A DNA stretch of 64,000 bases from Chloroflexi bacterium TSY (GCA_019217005.1 JAHBNG010000039.1:45789-109788); one strand, 5' to 3'; positions 37,201 through 45,400 are shown, numbered from the stretch's first letter. Notes: a model not told the origin generated them from the sequence alone. Program-made: numbers and translations.

Positions 37201-37730
37201 ATAATTGCAAGCCTATCGGGTGTTTGAACAACCTGTTTTTCAATGAGTTGGGCGATGGTCCGGTCACTAGGGTAGGAGCGACTCGTATTGTTGAATCGAG
37301 CAAATAAGTGCTCCCGCTCATTATCTGAAAGCAGGTTGACGGTTGCAATCGATTGATCTGGGTCAGCCAAACACGCATCAAGCAGCTTGAGAAAATGCTC
37401 AATCAACCATTGACGGGTTGTTTCATCGAAAACGTCACAGTTGACATCAAAGTAGAGCGTAAATTGACCGTCGTCATGGAAGTCTTGAATCTGAAGACGA
37501 AACGCGTGGTTGCTATCACCATAGCCAACGTGGAGCCAGCGAAAGTCGCAGGACAGCCCAGCAAAATCACCGAAAGAAACGGGCAGATAGTTGAGCACGA
37601 CATCAAACGCCTTATGAAGTTTGCGCTGCATCTGTGCGGACATGATTCGCAAACCGCATCGATGACATCGTCTCGCGCAGGCACTTTTGAATGAAAGAGC
37701 GAAATGTTTCGCTTTCTTCTGCCTGGACAA
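34260..37730 (-). CDS. NRPS fragment: end of C, Asn-type A domain with inserted PP-loop ATPase, PCP
   Basis: 1156 residues; the first 30 or so are out-of-frame text of the C domain. Residues 31-140 are the rest of the C domain (HKAFDVVLNYLPVSFGDFAG). The A domain starts near 155, with TSGSTGKPKG 320-329, NEYGPTETVVG 469-479 and GYRIELGEIEAS (A8) 599-610. An insert at about 636-972 carries CIRCG and CHMC (four Cys, zinc-ribbon-like), SGGKDS at 712-717 (PP-loop) and NVCNGCFK 781-788. A10 (NGKVDRDAL) resumes at 1024-1032. The PCP is DLGGDSIISIQ at 1078-1088. The specificity code read by eye, D-L-T-K-I-G-E-V-G-K, matches the known Asn code at nine of ten positions. The ORF ends inside the 155-bp element. 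Confidence 0.9.
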   Translation of the reverse strand: MSRQKKAKHFALSFKSACARRCHRCGLRIMSAQMQRKLHKAFDVVLNYLPVSFGDFAGLSCDFRWLHVGYGDSNHAFRLQIQDFHDDGQFTLYFDVNCDVFDETTRQWLIEHFLKLLDACLADPDQSIATVNLLSDNEREHLFARFNNTSRSYPSDRTIAQLIEKQVVQTPDRLAIIDGAQQLTYAQLNGYANQLARYLQTRGVARNTLVGLCTDRSADTIVGILAILKAGAAYVPLDPAYPSDRLAFMLNEIDGPILLTQESLHSQVATFIRPQPNGSNNGHQPFIFCLDGDWTSVKQFDDSNLDPVVTPDDLAYVIFTSGSTGKPKGAMIRHQGLTNYIWWARDQYCRDKNEDIEALSFPLFSSLSFDLTVTSIFTPLVSGGTIVVYGDAESECTGEPAVLRVFRENLVDIIKLTPAHLSLLHEMGSANQSAIPTRLRKMIVGGEDFKTHLAQSIHNLFDGAIELYNEYGPTETVVGCMIHQYHPAYDSLSSVPIGLPAANTQIYLLDRFGQPVPSGVIGEIYIGGHGVARGYLNRPELTAERFVERSELHYTPAVDELAPSRLYRTGDLARWLPADDNVPPLEFLGRADHQVKVRGYRIELGEIEASLLAHPAIDECVVTVLAGQIAEQATPSDDEVFYCIRCGLPSNYPDATFEEGVCHMCRAYDTYDDQVARYFKCMDDLRVLAAEIKEFRLQEDRTSKYDCMVLLSGGKDSTYMLYQVVELGLHPLVFTLDNGFISEGAKANCRRVAEHLGLDLVFGTTPHMNAIFVDSLQRFSNVCNGCFKTIYTLSMNLAREHGIRHIFTGLARGQLFETRLSDMYDHNIFDVDEIDEFILQARKAYHRIDDAVSLCLDVDIFNDDTIFDEIQFVDFYRYTDVELDEMLTYLADHAPWIRPADTGRSTNCLINDVGIYVHKKEQGYHNYALPYSWDVRLGHKQRDAALDELDDDIDEENVQRILKEIGYQEKAPEQVRTEQRLVAYYVGAETLTNLALRDFLAQSLPDYMIPAYFVGLEQMPLTQNGKVDRDALPDPRESRAQTSVDFVSARTNSETILTEIWQDVFRLNDVSIYDNFFDLGGDSIISIQIIARASQAGLYLLPRQLFDHQTIADLASVAKLDDKETTRVEQGLISGSAPLTPIQKHFWGGSKLGLHF

Positions 37731-38628
37731 TTAAGGGAAAAATATTGATAAAAAGACCCAGCGTCTGCTTAAAGGGCGGTGCAGTGCGATTGTGGAATGG
37801 TGTCCCAATGGCCAACTGATCTGCATCCGTTAAACGGTACAGATAAGTGAAGAGCAATGCACTAAAAATGCTCAGCTGGGTCATATCCGGTGTAAGGGCA
37901 CGGACACCTTTTTGCTCAGCCAGTTCTTTCAATTTCCGTGAGCGTGTTTCACCCAGAGGGCATACGATACGAGCTGTCTCCGGACGATTGTTTGCCATTG
38001 ACCGTCCGTAAAAGGCTGTTGGTTCTCTGGTGGCCGCTAGTTTCTCATTCCAATATGCCTCAGCTTTTTCATACACTGGTGAATTGATATATCGCTCTTC
38101 ATAAGCGATGTAGTCGCCAAATTGCGCCATTGGAGGAGCTGTATCAAGCTCTCCGGCGACGGATAATGAATAAAATTCGGACGTCTTCTCAAAGGTTAAG
38201 CGAATAGAGGTGATGTCCGCTGTGAGGTGGTGCTGGTTAAAATACCAGACAAAGCGTTCCGGTGCCAGCCGAATTAAGACAGAATCGAACAGACGCTGGC
38301 CTAGGTCAAATGGCTGGATACAGCGTTCGTCCAACCATTTAGACAGCACCGCGTCTGGGTTCGGTTCAGTTGTAAAATCGAGTACCTCAAATGCACCGTG
38401 TAAATGTTCCTTCACGCACGCTATTGGACTGCCGTCTTGCTGCGTGAAAACTGTGCGCAGAGCGTCGCTGCGATCGACAACAGCTTGAAAGGCGCGCGCA
38501 AAATGGTCGGGATCGACTTCTCCATGAATTGTGAAGGTATGTGCCTCGTTGTAGAGTGGTACACCGGGGTGCATCTGCTGACCTATCCAGATTGCAAGCT
38601 GGCTTTGGGTCAGGTTCGATGATTTCAT
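37612..38628 (-). CDS. NRPS condensation domain, N-terminal fragment (frameshifted)
   Basis: 338 residues beginning MKSSNLTQSQLAIWIGQQMH, a normal C-domain start, with QHHLTADITSI as the active-site motif (HHxxxD kept, the final Gly replaced by Ile). IGTPFHNRTAPPFKQTLG is the later conserved region. After MRFANHV the frame runs to a stop at 37612, while the continuation is in the -1/+2 frame of the 34260-37730 ORF, so a one-base shift lies at about 37620-37670. It should join the starter unit on the upstream carrier protein to Asn. With the element removed the whole gene (32753-38628) is 5713 bases, one more than a multiple of three, as expected for a single shift. Confidence 0.88.
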   Translation of the reverse strand: MKSSNLTQSQLAIWIGQQMHPGVPLYNEAHTFTIHGEVDPDHFARAFQAVVDRSDALRTVFTQQDGSPIACVKEHLHGAFEVLDFTTEPNPDAVLSKWLDERCIQPFDLGQRLFDSVLIRLAPERFVWYFNQHHLTADITSIRLTFEKTSEFYSLSVAGELDTAPPMAQFGDYIAYEERYINSPVYEKAEAYWNEKLAATREPTAFYGRSMANNRPETARIVCPLGETRSRKLKELAEQKGVRALTPDMTQLSIFSALLFTYLYRLTDADQLAIGTPFHNRTAPPFKQTLGLFINIFPLIVQAEESETFRSFIQKCLRETMSSMRFANHVRTDAAQTS

Positions 38629-38897
38629 GATAGAGCCACCACTTTCGTCGATTCGAGATAGCGAACCATGTCGCTCACAGTGAGGAAGTGCTCAATTGTC
38701 ACATCTTCCGGTGGTACATTGATACCAAATTCTTCTTCGATAAACATGACAAGGCGCATGACGCCAAGCGAGTCAACTAGACCAGTTGTCAGCAGATTCA
38801 CATCGGGCGTTACCGGCGTGTCATTCATGCCCAGTAGTAGATCGTCGGTAATAAATCGAATGATTTCAGATTCAAAGTTCACGAACATCTCCATCAA
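38625..38897 (-). CDS. Stand-alone peptidyl/acyl carrier protein
   Basis: 90 residues, one carrier domain with the phosphopantetheine site in TTGLVDSLGVMRLVMFIEEE (Ser in DSLG). Acidic helix II and III are typical. It overlaps the NRPS gene by 4 bases (ATGA) and lies 23 bases after the adenylation gene, so it very probably carries the starter unit activated by that enzyme and oxidised by the acyl-CoA dehydrogenase. Confidence 0.93.
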   Translation of the reverse strand: MMEMFVNFESEIIRFITDDLLLGMNDTPVTPDVNLLTTGLVDSLGVMRLVMFIEEEFGINVPPEDVTIEHFLTVSDMVRYLESTKVVALS

Positions 38898-38920
38898 GTT
38901 TCAAGAGTCAATGATTAGGT

Positions 38921-40492
38921 TCATTTCGCCATTGCCAGTGCTCTGCGGTCAATCTTGCCGCTGGTCGTGCGAGGGAATTGGTTGACAATTCTTATGGTAC
39001 TCGGCAAAGCATAAGCCGGTAACCGTTGGGCTAAGTGCTGGAACAGCGCTGACGTTTTCACCATCTCCCCCTCTTTGAAAATAACAGCCGATTTGATCAG
39101 TGTATTTCCATCCTGATCCGACACGGGAAAGACCGCTCCTTCCTCCACTGCGTCATGAGAAAGGAGTACAGCTTCGACTTCATCCAATTCTACGCGATAG
39201 CCTCGTGTCTTCACCTGACGATCTTTGCGACCAAGAAAGTGATAGTTCCCCTCAGCTCCCATCTGTACGAGATCGCCTGTTCGGTAGAATCTGTCCTGTG
39301 TTCCGTTTTCATTCTCTCGATAGTAGAATGCTTTTGCATTGCGCTCCGGCCGCTGCCAATATCCTCGCATCATTGTTGGTGTCCGCATGAGTAGCTCACC
39401 AACTTCCCCCACTGCGACTGGATGATCCTCATCATCCACGACCAGTGGCTCCATGTTCGGGCATGGCTGACCAATCGGAATATCAGTTGAATCGAAGGGC
39501 AGCGGGGGCATGTGATAGTAGGTGCATTGATTGACTTCCGCCGGACCGTAATTATTGCTAAAGCGAGCCCGCGGCATCAACTCCATCAACCGATGCAAAT
39601 GTTTGAGTGGAAAAGGCTCTCCACCATAGATGATCCAGCGTAGGCTGCTCAAGTTATGCTGTTCTAATGCACCGCGTAACAATAATTGAATCAACGCAAA
39701 CGGGACCGAATACCAGATCGTCAATTCTTCGTCTGCAATCAGTTGCGCTAGGCTGGCAGGCAATAGCTTGACCTCATCTGGAATGATCACGGTTGTGGCA
39801 CCGACCAGCGGTCCTGAAAAGAAATCGAAGGTAGATTGATCAAAATGTAGAGGAGGAAAATTACTCAGACGATCCACATGGGTCAAACCGTAAAGATCAG
39901 CCGCCATTTGCGCATAGGCGAGTCCGCTGGCGTGGGTATGCATAATGCCCTTGGGTTCGCCAGTTGAGCCGGATGTGTAAATTATGTAGGCGAGAGAATC
40001 TTGCGTCAGGTGTTCTGAGTTCTGTGTTCTGAGTTCTGCGTTGTCAAACTGGTCATAGATATCCGTCCAGGAAAGGGTGGTGTATGGAAGCTCAACGTCA
40101 TTGTCTATGCCAATTGCGGTTTGCGGGGTTGTCCCTGACGCTGCGAGTTGCTTGAGTTGACGTTGTTTGCTGTGATGAGTAATGATATGCTGGATTCCGC
40201 AGTCTTCGATAATTGCCGCGATGCGCTGAACCGGTGCAGTCGGATCAAGCGGCACGTAAGCTGCCCCTGCTCGCATAATACCGTAGATAGCAGTGGCGCA
40301 TTCCAAACATTTTGGCATGTAAATGCCAACTCGATCTCCCTGCTCTATTCCTAAACTCCGGAGCGCGTTGGCCAGATGATTGGTCTGTTGGTCTAAAATT
40401 GCGTAGGTGATGAACTGATTTTTGAAACGAAAGGCAACATGGTGGGGAAATTTTGCTGCACTATGTTCAATGATCTCGGATAGTAAGTGCAT
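38921..40492 (-). CDS. Stand-alone amino acid adenylation enzyme
   Basis: 523 residues from the ATG at 40492 (MHLLSEIIEHSAAKFPHHVA); a TTG at 40525 is the only longer option. It is an ANL-family adenylation domain with YTSGSTGEPKGIMHTH, NNYGPAEVNQC, YRTGDLVQMG, GYRVELDEVEAVLLS and TSGKIDRRAL (A10 Lys). It loads an amino acid onto the adjacent carrier. The set A + PCP + acyl-CoA dehydrogenase is the same as PltF/PltL/PltE or RedM/RedO/RedW, which turn proline into a pyrrolyl-2-carboxyl thioester. However, the binding-pocket residues I read (FDQSTF, GPAEVNQC) do not match the proline code I remember for PltF, so the substrate is open. Confidence 0.87.
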   Translation of the reverse strand: MHLLSEIIEHSAAKFPHHVAFRFKNQFITYAILDQQTNHLANALRSLGIEQGDRVGIYMPKCLECATAIYGIMRAGAAYVPLDPTAPVQRIAAIIEDCGIQHIITHHSKQRQLKQLAASGTTPQTAIGIDNDVELPYTTLSWTDIYDQFDNAELRTQNSEHLTQDSLAYIIYTSGSTGEPKGIMHTHASGLAYAQMAADLYGLTHVDRLSNFPPLHFDQSTFDFFSGPLVGATTVIIPDEVKLLPASLAQLIADEELTIWYSVPFALIQLLLRGALEQHNLSSLRWIIYGGEPFPLKHLHRLMELMPRARFSNNYGPAEVNQCTYYHMPPLPFDSTDIPIGQPCPNMEPLVVDDEDHPVAVGEVGELLMRTPTMMRGYWQRPERNAKAFYYRENENGTQDRFYRTGDLVQMGAEGNYHFLGRKDRQVKTRGYRVELDEVEAVLLSHDAVEEGAVFPVSDQDGNTLIKSAVIFKEGEMVKTSALFQHLAQRLPAYALPSTIRIVNQFPRTTSGKIDRRALAMAK

Positions 40493-40551
40493 TAAACTGT
40501 ACACCTTCTTGTAGTCTGGCTTCAAATGGCAATTCGATTCGGCTTCTTGTT

Positions 40552-41721
40552 CTATAATCCCATTAATCGTGCAATAATGTTTCGTTGTACATCCGACGTT
40601 CCCGAATAAATTAGCCCCCCTATACCGTCACGTAAATCGCGTTCAACCTCAAATTCTGTGGCATATCCTTTGGCACCATGTACTCGAATTGCGTCTACGC
40701 TGGACTCCACAAACATTTCGCTGAGATGGAGTTTTGCCATGGAGGCCTCCATGAGCAAAGGCTTCTCCTGCTGCTCCAGCCACGCCACCTTGTACAAAAG
40801 CATTCTTGCTGTCTCCAAGCGCATCTTCATATCGACAATGCGATTGGAGACAGATTGAAATTTGCCAATGACCTGACCAAATGCTTGTCGCTTGCGAGCA
40901 TAGGCAATACTCTCATCGAGTTGACGCTCCATGCGACCCAGCTGGCTGGCAAAGATGTAGCTACGTTCCGATTCCATCGCCGTTGTAAAGATGCTGACGC
41001 CCGCACCTTCTGGTGCTAACCGATTCTCTTCAGGCACGAAACAATCTTCAAAGACCAATTTCCCAAACGGTGTGGTGCGTAATCCCATTTTCTCTTCAAC
41101 GGGCGTGGTGCGAAAGCCATCCGTACCGCGCTCAACAAGGAATGCCGAAATGCCCCATCGCCCGAGTTCCGGATTCGTCGTTGCAAAGATCACAGCGAGA
41201 TGAGCGATGGGAGCAAATGTTACATAGGCTTTCGTGCCATTCAAGATGTAGCCATCCTTGACCTTCTCTGCCCGCGTCTGCATCGCATAAGAATCAGACC
41301 CTGTTTCTGTTTCTGTAATGCCAAACGCCCCAACCCATTCGCCCGCTATCATGTTGGGCAAATACTTCTGCTTCAGAGCCTCGCTACCAAATTTCTGGAT
41401 TGCAGGTTGTACGCTCCACATTTGGGAGTTCAACGCAAAGGGCAATCCGTTTTCTCGACAACCGTAACCAATCCCCTCCATAATGAGGATCGCAGTCATG
41501 ATGTCGGTTGCGCTTCCGCCGTAAGCTTCAGGAACGACAAGTCCCAAAATCCCGTAGTCGGCACATTTGCGCCATGCCTCCCACGACCAGCGTCCCTCCC
41601 GATTGCGCTCAATCAGGTCGTCGTTCAGATGTTCTTCGGCAAAAGCAACCGCATCGTTTTTGCGTTTGAGTTGTTCGTCGGTCCAGCTAAAATCCATAGG
41701 TCTATTACTCTCAATACTCAT
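40552..41721 (-). CDS. Acyl-CoA dehydrogenase family flavoprotein
   Basis: 389 residues, full length for the family. FGITETETGSDSYAMQTRAE is the FAD/substrate region. KRQAFGQVIGKFQSVSNRIV and the C-terminal VHGAKGYATEFEVERDLRD and GTSDVQRNIIAR are signature segments. In the setting of a free-standing adenylation enzyme and carrier protein it most likely desaturates an aminoacyl thioester (as PltE or AnaB do on prolyl-PCP) instead of a fatty acyl-CoA. It is transcribed with the adenylation gene (gap about 60 bases from its probable ATG). Confidence 0.9.
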   Translation of the reverse strand: MSIESNRPMDFSWTDEQLKRKNDAVAFAEEHLNDDLIERNREGRWSWEAWRKCADYGILGLVVPEAYGGSATDIMTAILIMEGIGYGCRENGLPFALNSQMWSVQPAIQKFGSEALKQKYLPNMIAGEWVGAFGITETETGSDSYAMQTRAEKVKDGYILNGTKAYVTFAPIAHLAVIFATTNPELGRWGISAFLVERGTDGFRTTPVEEKMGLRTTPFGKLVFEDCFVPEENRLAPEGAGVSIFTTAMESERSYIFASQLGRMERQLDESIAYARKRQAFGQVIGKFQSVSNRIVDMKMRLETARMLLYKVAWLEQQEKPLLMEASMAKLHLSEMFVESSVDAIRVHGAKGYATEFEVERDLRDGIGGLIYSGTSDVQRNIIARLMGL

Positions 41722-41742
41722 CGCTGCCGTAGATGAGCGTTT

Positions 41743-41819
41743 ATCAGTAGACCGTCACGCCTCGTGTCGGACCTCCTCGCACGAGGGCGTGCTCGCTCTT
41801 CGGGTTGTGGTCTGCTGAT
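41743..41819. repeat. Imperfect hairpin between ACAD and oxygenase genes
   Basis: ATCAGTAGACC at 41743-41753 pairs with GGTCTGCTGAT at 41809-41819 with one G-T pair; CTCGTG/CACGAG forms an inner stem. The outer stem resembles the 8711-8780 repeat. It could attenuate transcription inside the cluster. Confidence 0.5.
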
Positions 41820-42790
41820 TATTTCAAAACGAGACGTCCATTCTCATCTACATACTTCCATTCATCCTGGAAATTTTTGTTGTTCCAGTGACCCAGGCCG
41901 GGAAAGAAGACCATATCGTGTCCGTGCGCTGCGAAGTTGTCGCCATTCCATCGTTCGTCCAATGGTTCGTTGGCTGGCTGATATCGTGTATCCGAAGTGA
42001 GGCGACATTTGCCAATCGGCGAGTGATTGTCGAGCGCGCCGTGGAGCATATCTTTGGAGAAGCAGAGAACGTCGCCCGCGCGAAAATCTGTGCTGAGCCA
42101 GCGACCCCCAAAACGTTCTTGAAGCGTAAGCGGGTTTGTGCTAAGCCAAGCTAGCTTGTCTCGATCTGCATCTTTTTTGGCATATGTGTTGAGAAGCGTT
42201 TCGTTTTTATGGCTGTGTTCCAAAATGATGAGCGCACCTTCATGTTTGTCTACATCACCGAGCGGAATCCAGCTTGTGGAAACCTTCTGAGAACCGCGAC
42301 TAAGATACGGGCCATCAGCATGAAACCCACACCCTTCGCTCGGGCGCACAAAGCGTGGCCAGCGCATGTCGAAGCATAAAGCTTCGGTGCCAAAGATGCG
42401 GCTCCAAAAGTCCATCACCTGTTGGTGAAGGACAACGTTCAAATATGCTTGACCACTCCGTACACTCTCTGAAAAAGCGCGTAAATTGACGTGACTGATA
42501 GCCGCATCTTCAATCGACTCTGTTTTGCAGTAGATCGCATCCATGACATCACATCGTGGGTCAATCTCGCCGATGGTTGCATATTTGAGAAGAATTTCAC
42601 GTCGGGCCTCTAGCACTTCTTTGCGATCAAGCAGGCCACGGAAAAAGAGATACCCTTCATCCCTCATCCGGGTGCGTAGAGCCGTCTCGTCGCTCAAAAT
42701 ATGATTCGATTCACGCAACTCACCGAACTTCTGTGGACTTACGTCCATCTGAATTCCATTTGAAGTAAGATGTATAGCTGTCTTCTCCAT
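41819..42790 (-). CDS. PhyH-type Fe(II)/2-oxoglutarate dioxygenase
   Basis: 323 residues of the phytanoyl-CoA dioxygenase family. The iron ligands are in FHADGPYLSRG (HxD) and KDMLHGALDNHS (distal His); the 2-oxoglutarate arginine is in CRLTSDTRYQPA. Members of this family hydroxylate or desaturate carrier-bound or free amino acids and metabolites. In this cluster it may tailor the starter or the Asn residue, for example by beta-hydroxylation; that is inference from position. The start at 42790 is preceded by GGAAGG. It appears to be the first gene of the biosynthetic transcript. Confidence 0.88.
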   Translation of the reverse strand: MEKTAIHLTSNGIQMDVSPQKFGELRESNHILSDETALRTRMRDEGYLFFRGLLDRKEVLEARREILLKYATIGEIDPRCDVMDAIYCKTESIEDAAISHVNLRAFSESVRSGQAYLNVVLHQQVMDFWSRIFGTEALCFDMRWPRFVRPSEGCGFHADGPYLSRGSQKVSTSWIPLGDVDKHEGALIILEHSHKNETLLNTYAKKDADRDKLAWLSTNPLTLQERFGGRWLSTDFRAGDVLCFSKDMLHGALDNHSPIGKCRLTSDTRYQPANEPLDERWNGDNFAAHGHDMVFFPGLGHWNNKNFQDEWKYVDENGRLVLK

Positions 42791-42993
42791 GTTCGCCTTC
42801 CGTTGGTCGAGCCGGCTGCCCGATGAGCGTTCATCTATCAGAATAAGTTCGCCGTTTTCTGTAAAACCCAGCGAGCCTACGCCTCAGACCGACAAGGTGA
42901 CAGGGTCGTGGCAACTTGCCGCTCTGCAACCTTGCAACTTTGCCACCCTGCAAATCTTGATTCATTTACAACGGCTTTTGGTCTTCTAGCCTT

Positions 42994-44691
42994 CTAGCGT
43001 ATGCAAGCCCTAATCGAATTTCTGATTTGTTCATTTGGGTAGAAGCAATCATAAACCGCCTGAGCAAAATATCCATGCCCGTCCGGTGTAAAATGTCCTT
43101 GTCCCTGATCAAAATAGAGGACTTCAATATCGTTGACCGACATCTGCTGCTGAAACTGTTGCCCCATTGCGAGGAATGGTATGCCCTGCTCTCTAGCAAA
43201 TTCTTCAAGGGCTCGTTCTGGCCGGAGCAAATCATAGCTTGCTAACTTGGCTGACCACTTCACTTTTTCATTCGGGTTTTGCTCGGGTTGAGTGAAAAAT
43301 GCACGCGGAAAGGCAGGGATCGTTACGAGGCGTAGCGAGACACCTTGCAAAGATAGATAGTCATGGGCACGTTTAATATGTCCCTTGGCAATCGCGATTG
43401 CGTGATCCGCTTTCTGGCTTTGAGCCTTTCCAAAGAGGAAATTGCTGACCCCCGGTGTGCTGACGAGACCTGTTCTTTGGATGTTTGTAAAATAGCGACT
43501 CTGGACCCCGCTTTGTAAGACGACCCCACGCGTGCTTGGCATATCTAATTCGCCTGGAGTGGTTTGGGCATCTGCATAGGCCGTCTGCAATGTCAAGAGC
43601 TTGGATGTTAGAAAATGACTACTCAACGTTCCAAGGGGATCGATGCCGTTCTGATAACCGGGCAAAATGTAATGTTTGAGATCGTGTATCGCACGTATCT
43701 GGCTTCTATGAATCTGAGGATATCCATCATCTCCCAAAGTAAAGTTGAGATCATAAACAACTGCTTCAGTATCTGTTTGAAAATCATCACTGAGATGAAA
43801 AAATAGGACGACCTCGTCTGGATTAAACTTGTCGACCATATCGATCAAGCGAGTTTCGCTCAAGTAGAGACCAGGACCAAAACCCGGCATGCCCAACGCA
43901 ATCACTTCGGTGTTGACGTTCTCATCAGTGTTGATCAAGGATTGGAGATGGACGCCCAGATGCTGTTCAGGAGCAATCTGAAGTGCCTGAATAAAGGTAT
44001 CGCCCAACAGAAGAATTGTTCGCTCGGCTTCAAGCTTAAAATCGGGATAGTACCAACCATAGTTGTTTGTGGTGCCATTTGAAGCCCCCTCACGGTTTTG
44101 ATAAATACGGCCATAGGGTGCAAAAAGCCCCGCGTTGATGTAGGTGGAGTCTGGCAGCCGCTCGCCATAAAGAAGCAGTTGTAACCCACCTTCAAACAGG
44201 AGTAAGCCGATAACGGGAGTCAGGATGAATTTGCGCCAGGGTTGAGCCGTGGCTTGTTCTTTCCAACCGGATAGGACCAAAATTGCCCCGCATAATATGA
44301 ACCAAAGAAAGATAGCGGTCCGCAACCCAGGGAATTCGCTCCAGCGAGGCCAAGTAAAAAGCGTCCATCCGATAAAAATAAAGCTGAGTATGATTGGCAG
44401 AGTCAACCACCAACACGCCTGAATTCTATGCAATATGAATGCTGCTTGCTCGTGAGTGCGTGGCAGCAACAGAACGCCCAACCAGAGAACAAAAAGCAGG
44501 CCATAGCCTATCAGGAGAATTGCGATGGTTTTGCTATATGGACCAATAGCTGCGTTGTCTGGATTCTCTGAGGTATGGGCTAATAGATCAACAAGACCGA
44601 TACTCCAAAGCATGAAGGAAACAACCAAAAAGAGGAGAAAGGCAGGGGCATCAAGTTTGGAAGAAGGTCTATTATACGTCGTATTTTTCAT
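42994..44691 (-). CDS. Membrane protein with SGNH-hydrolase-like domain
   Basis: 565 residues. About five hydrophobic segments in the first 175 residues are followed by an extracytoplasmic domain of SGNH/GDSL type. Block I is TILLLGDTFIQALQI with Thr where the nucleophilic Ser is usual. Block III lies around VIALGMPGFGPGLYLS, and the terminal catalytic motif is GHFTPDGHGYFAQ. Such proteins often modify cell-surface glycans by adding or removing acetyl groups. The Ser to Thr change makes activity uncertain. It is separated from the NRPS cluster by 200 bases and may or may not belong to it. Confidence 0.75.
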   Translation of the reverse strand: MKNTTYNRPSSKLDAPAFLLFLVVSFMLWSIGLVDLLAHTSENPDNAAIGPYSKTIAILLIGYGLLFVLWLGVLLLPRTHEQAAFILHRIQACWWLTLPIILSFIFIGWTLFTWPRWSEFPGLRTAIFLWFILCGAILVLSGWKEQATAQPWRKFILTPVIGLLLFEGGLQLLLYGERLPDSTYINAGLFAPYGRIYQNREGASNGTTNNYGWYYPDFKLEAERTILLLGDTFIQALQIAPEQHLGVHLQSLINTDENVNTEVIALGMPGFGPGLYLSETRLIDMVDKFNPDEVVLFFHLSDDFQTDTEAVVYDLNFTLGDDGYPQIHRSQIRAIHDLKHYILPGYQNGIDPLGTLSSHFLTSKLLTLQTAYADAQTTPGELDMPSTRGVVLQSGVQSRYFTNIQRTGLVSTPGVSNFLFGKAQSQKADHAIAIAKGHIKRAHDYLSLQGVSLRLVTIPAFPRAFFTQPEQNPNEKVKWSAKLASYDLLRPERALEEFAREQGIPFLAMGQQFQQQMSVNDIEVLYFDQGQGHFTPDGHGYFAQAVYDCFYPNEQIRNSIRACIR

Positions 44692-44726
44692 TGAAATCTG
44701 GCTTTGTCACAACCGCGGTGTACCGT

Positions 44727-44815
44727 TAAGGAATGAGCATTAAATCAATTGAACATGATCATTCTCGGGTGAAACAAACAATCTACGTTCAAGTTACTTG
44801 ATTCCGATCCCTAAA
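44727..44815. repeat. Long-hairpin family element, copy 3
   Basis: The left end is TTAAGGAATGAGCATTAAAT; the right end read in reverse is TTAGGGATCGGAATCAAGTA followed by ACTTGAACGTAGAT. It shares the AGGAAT/CGGAAT...AACTTG ends with copies 1 and 2. It separates the SGNH-like gene from hupE. Confidence 0.5.
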
Positions 44816-44845
44816 TACATTGTCAATTACTTAGTTTACAGAGCA

Positions 44846-45400
44846 CTAAACTCGTAGAACTAACAAGATTCCAATCACACTTAACAATGCCCCAGAAAGC
44901 CGCACGATCATGATGCCCTGCGTCTTGCGTTCGGCGATCATTCCGAGCAATGCACCAATCAAGTGTAAACCCACTGTTGCAATCAGAAATCCAGCTACAT
45001 ATGCAATTGTGAGAGCCATCGTATCCGTTGCATTGGGCAATTCTGTTCCGTGAGCGTTTCCATGAAAGAGACCAAAGAGCGCGACAAAAAGCATGGCAAG
45101 CTGTAATGGGGTCTTTCCACCCATGAGGATTGCGATACCCAAAGCCAACACGGAACCAGTGATTCCATATTCAACCCAGGGAAGTGCAATGCCCTGTATT
45201 CCTAAGATTCCTCCAACGGCCATAACGGCGACAAAGGTCGTTGGCACAGTCCAAATAGCCCGTCCACCCATCTGCGCGCTCAACAGGCCAACCGCGATCA
45301 TCGCCAAAAGATGGTCAAGGCCAAGAAGTGGGTGCAGGAAACCCGACAGGATGCCACCTCCACCATACTCATGGAGTGGTATCACCAATAACAGATCCAT
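44846..45400 (-). CDS. HupE/UreJ family membrane protein
   Basis: 184 residues with about six hydrophobic helices. GFLHPLLGLDHLLAMIAVG at the N-terminus and GLFHGNAHGTELP in the middle are the His-rich motifs of HupE/UreJ, which are thought to carry nickel or cobalt across the inner membrane for hydrogenase, urease or cobalamin. The start is supported by AAGGGAG 7-8 bases upstream. No urease or hydrogenase gene is in the window. Confidence 0.9.
   Translation of the reverse strand: MDLLLVIPLHEYGGGGILSGFLHPLLGLDHLLAMIAVGLLSAQMGGRAIWTVPTTFVAVMAVGGILGIQGIALPWVEYGITGSVLALGIAILMGGKTPLQLAMLFVALFGLFHGNAHGTELPNATDTMALTIAYVAGFLIATVGLHLIGALLGMIAERKTQGIMIVRLSGALLSVIGILLVLRV

Noticed and set aside
34260..37730. 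Treating the ORF start at 37730 as a real gene start
   Set aside because: The first 30 or so residues are the condensation-domain DNA read in the wrong frame; the real gene begins at 38628 and is frameshifted.
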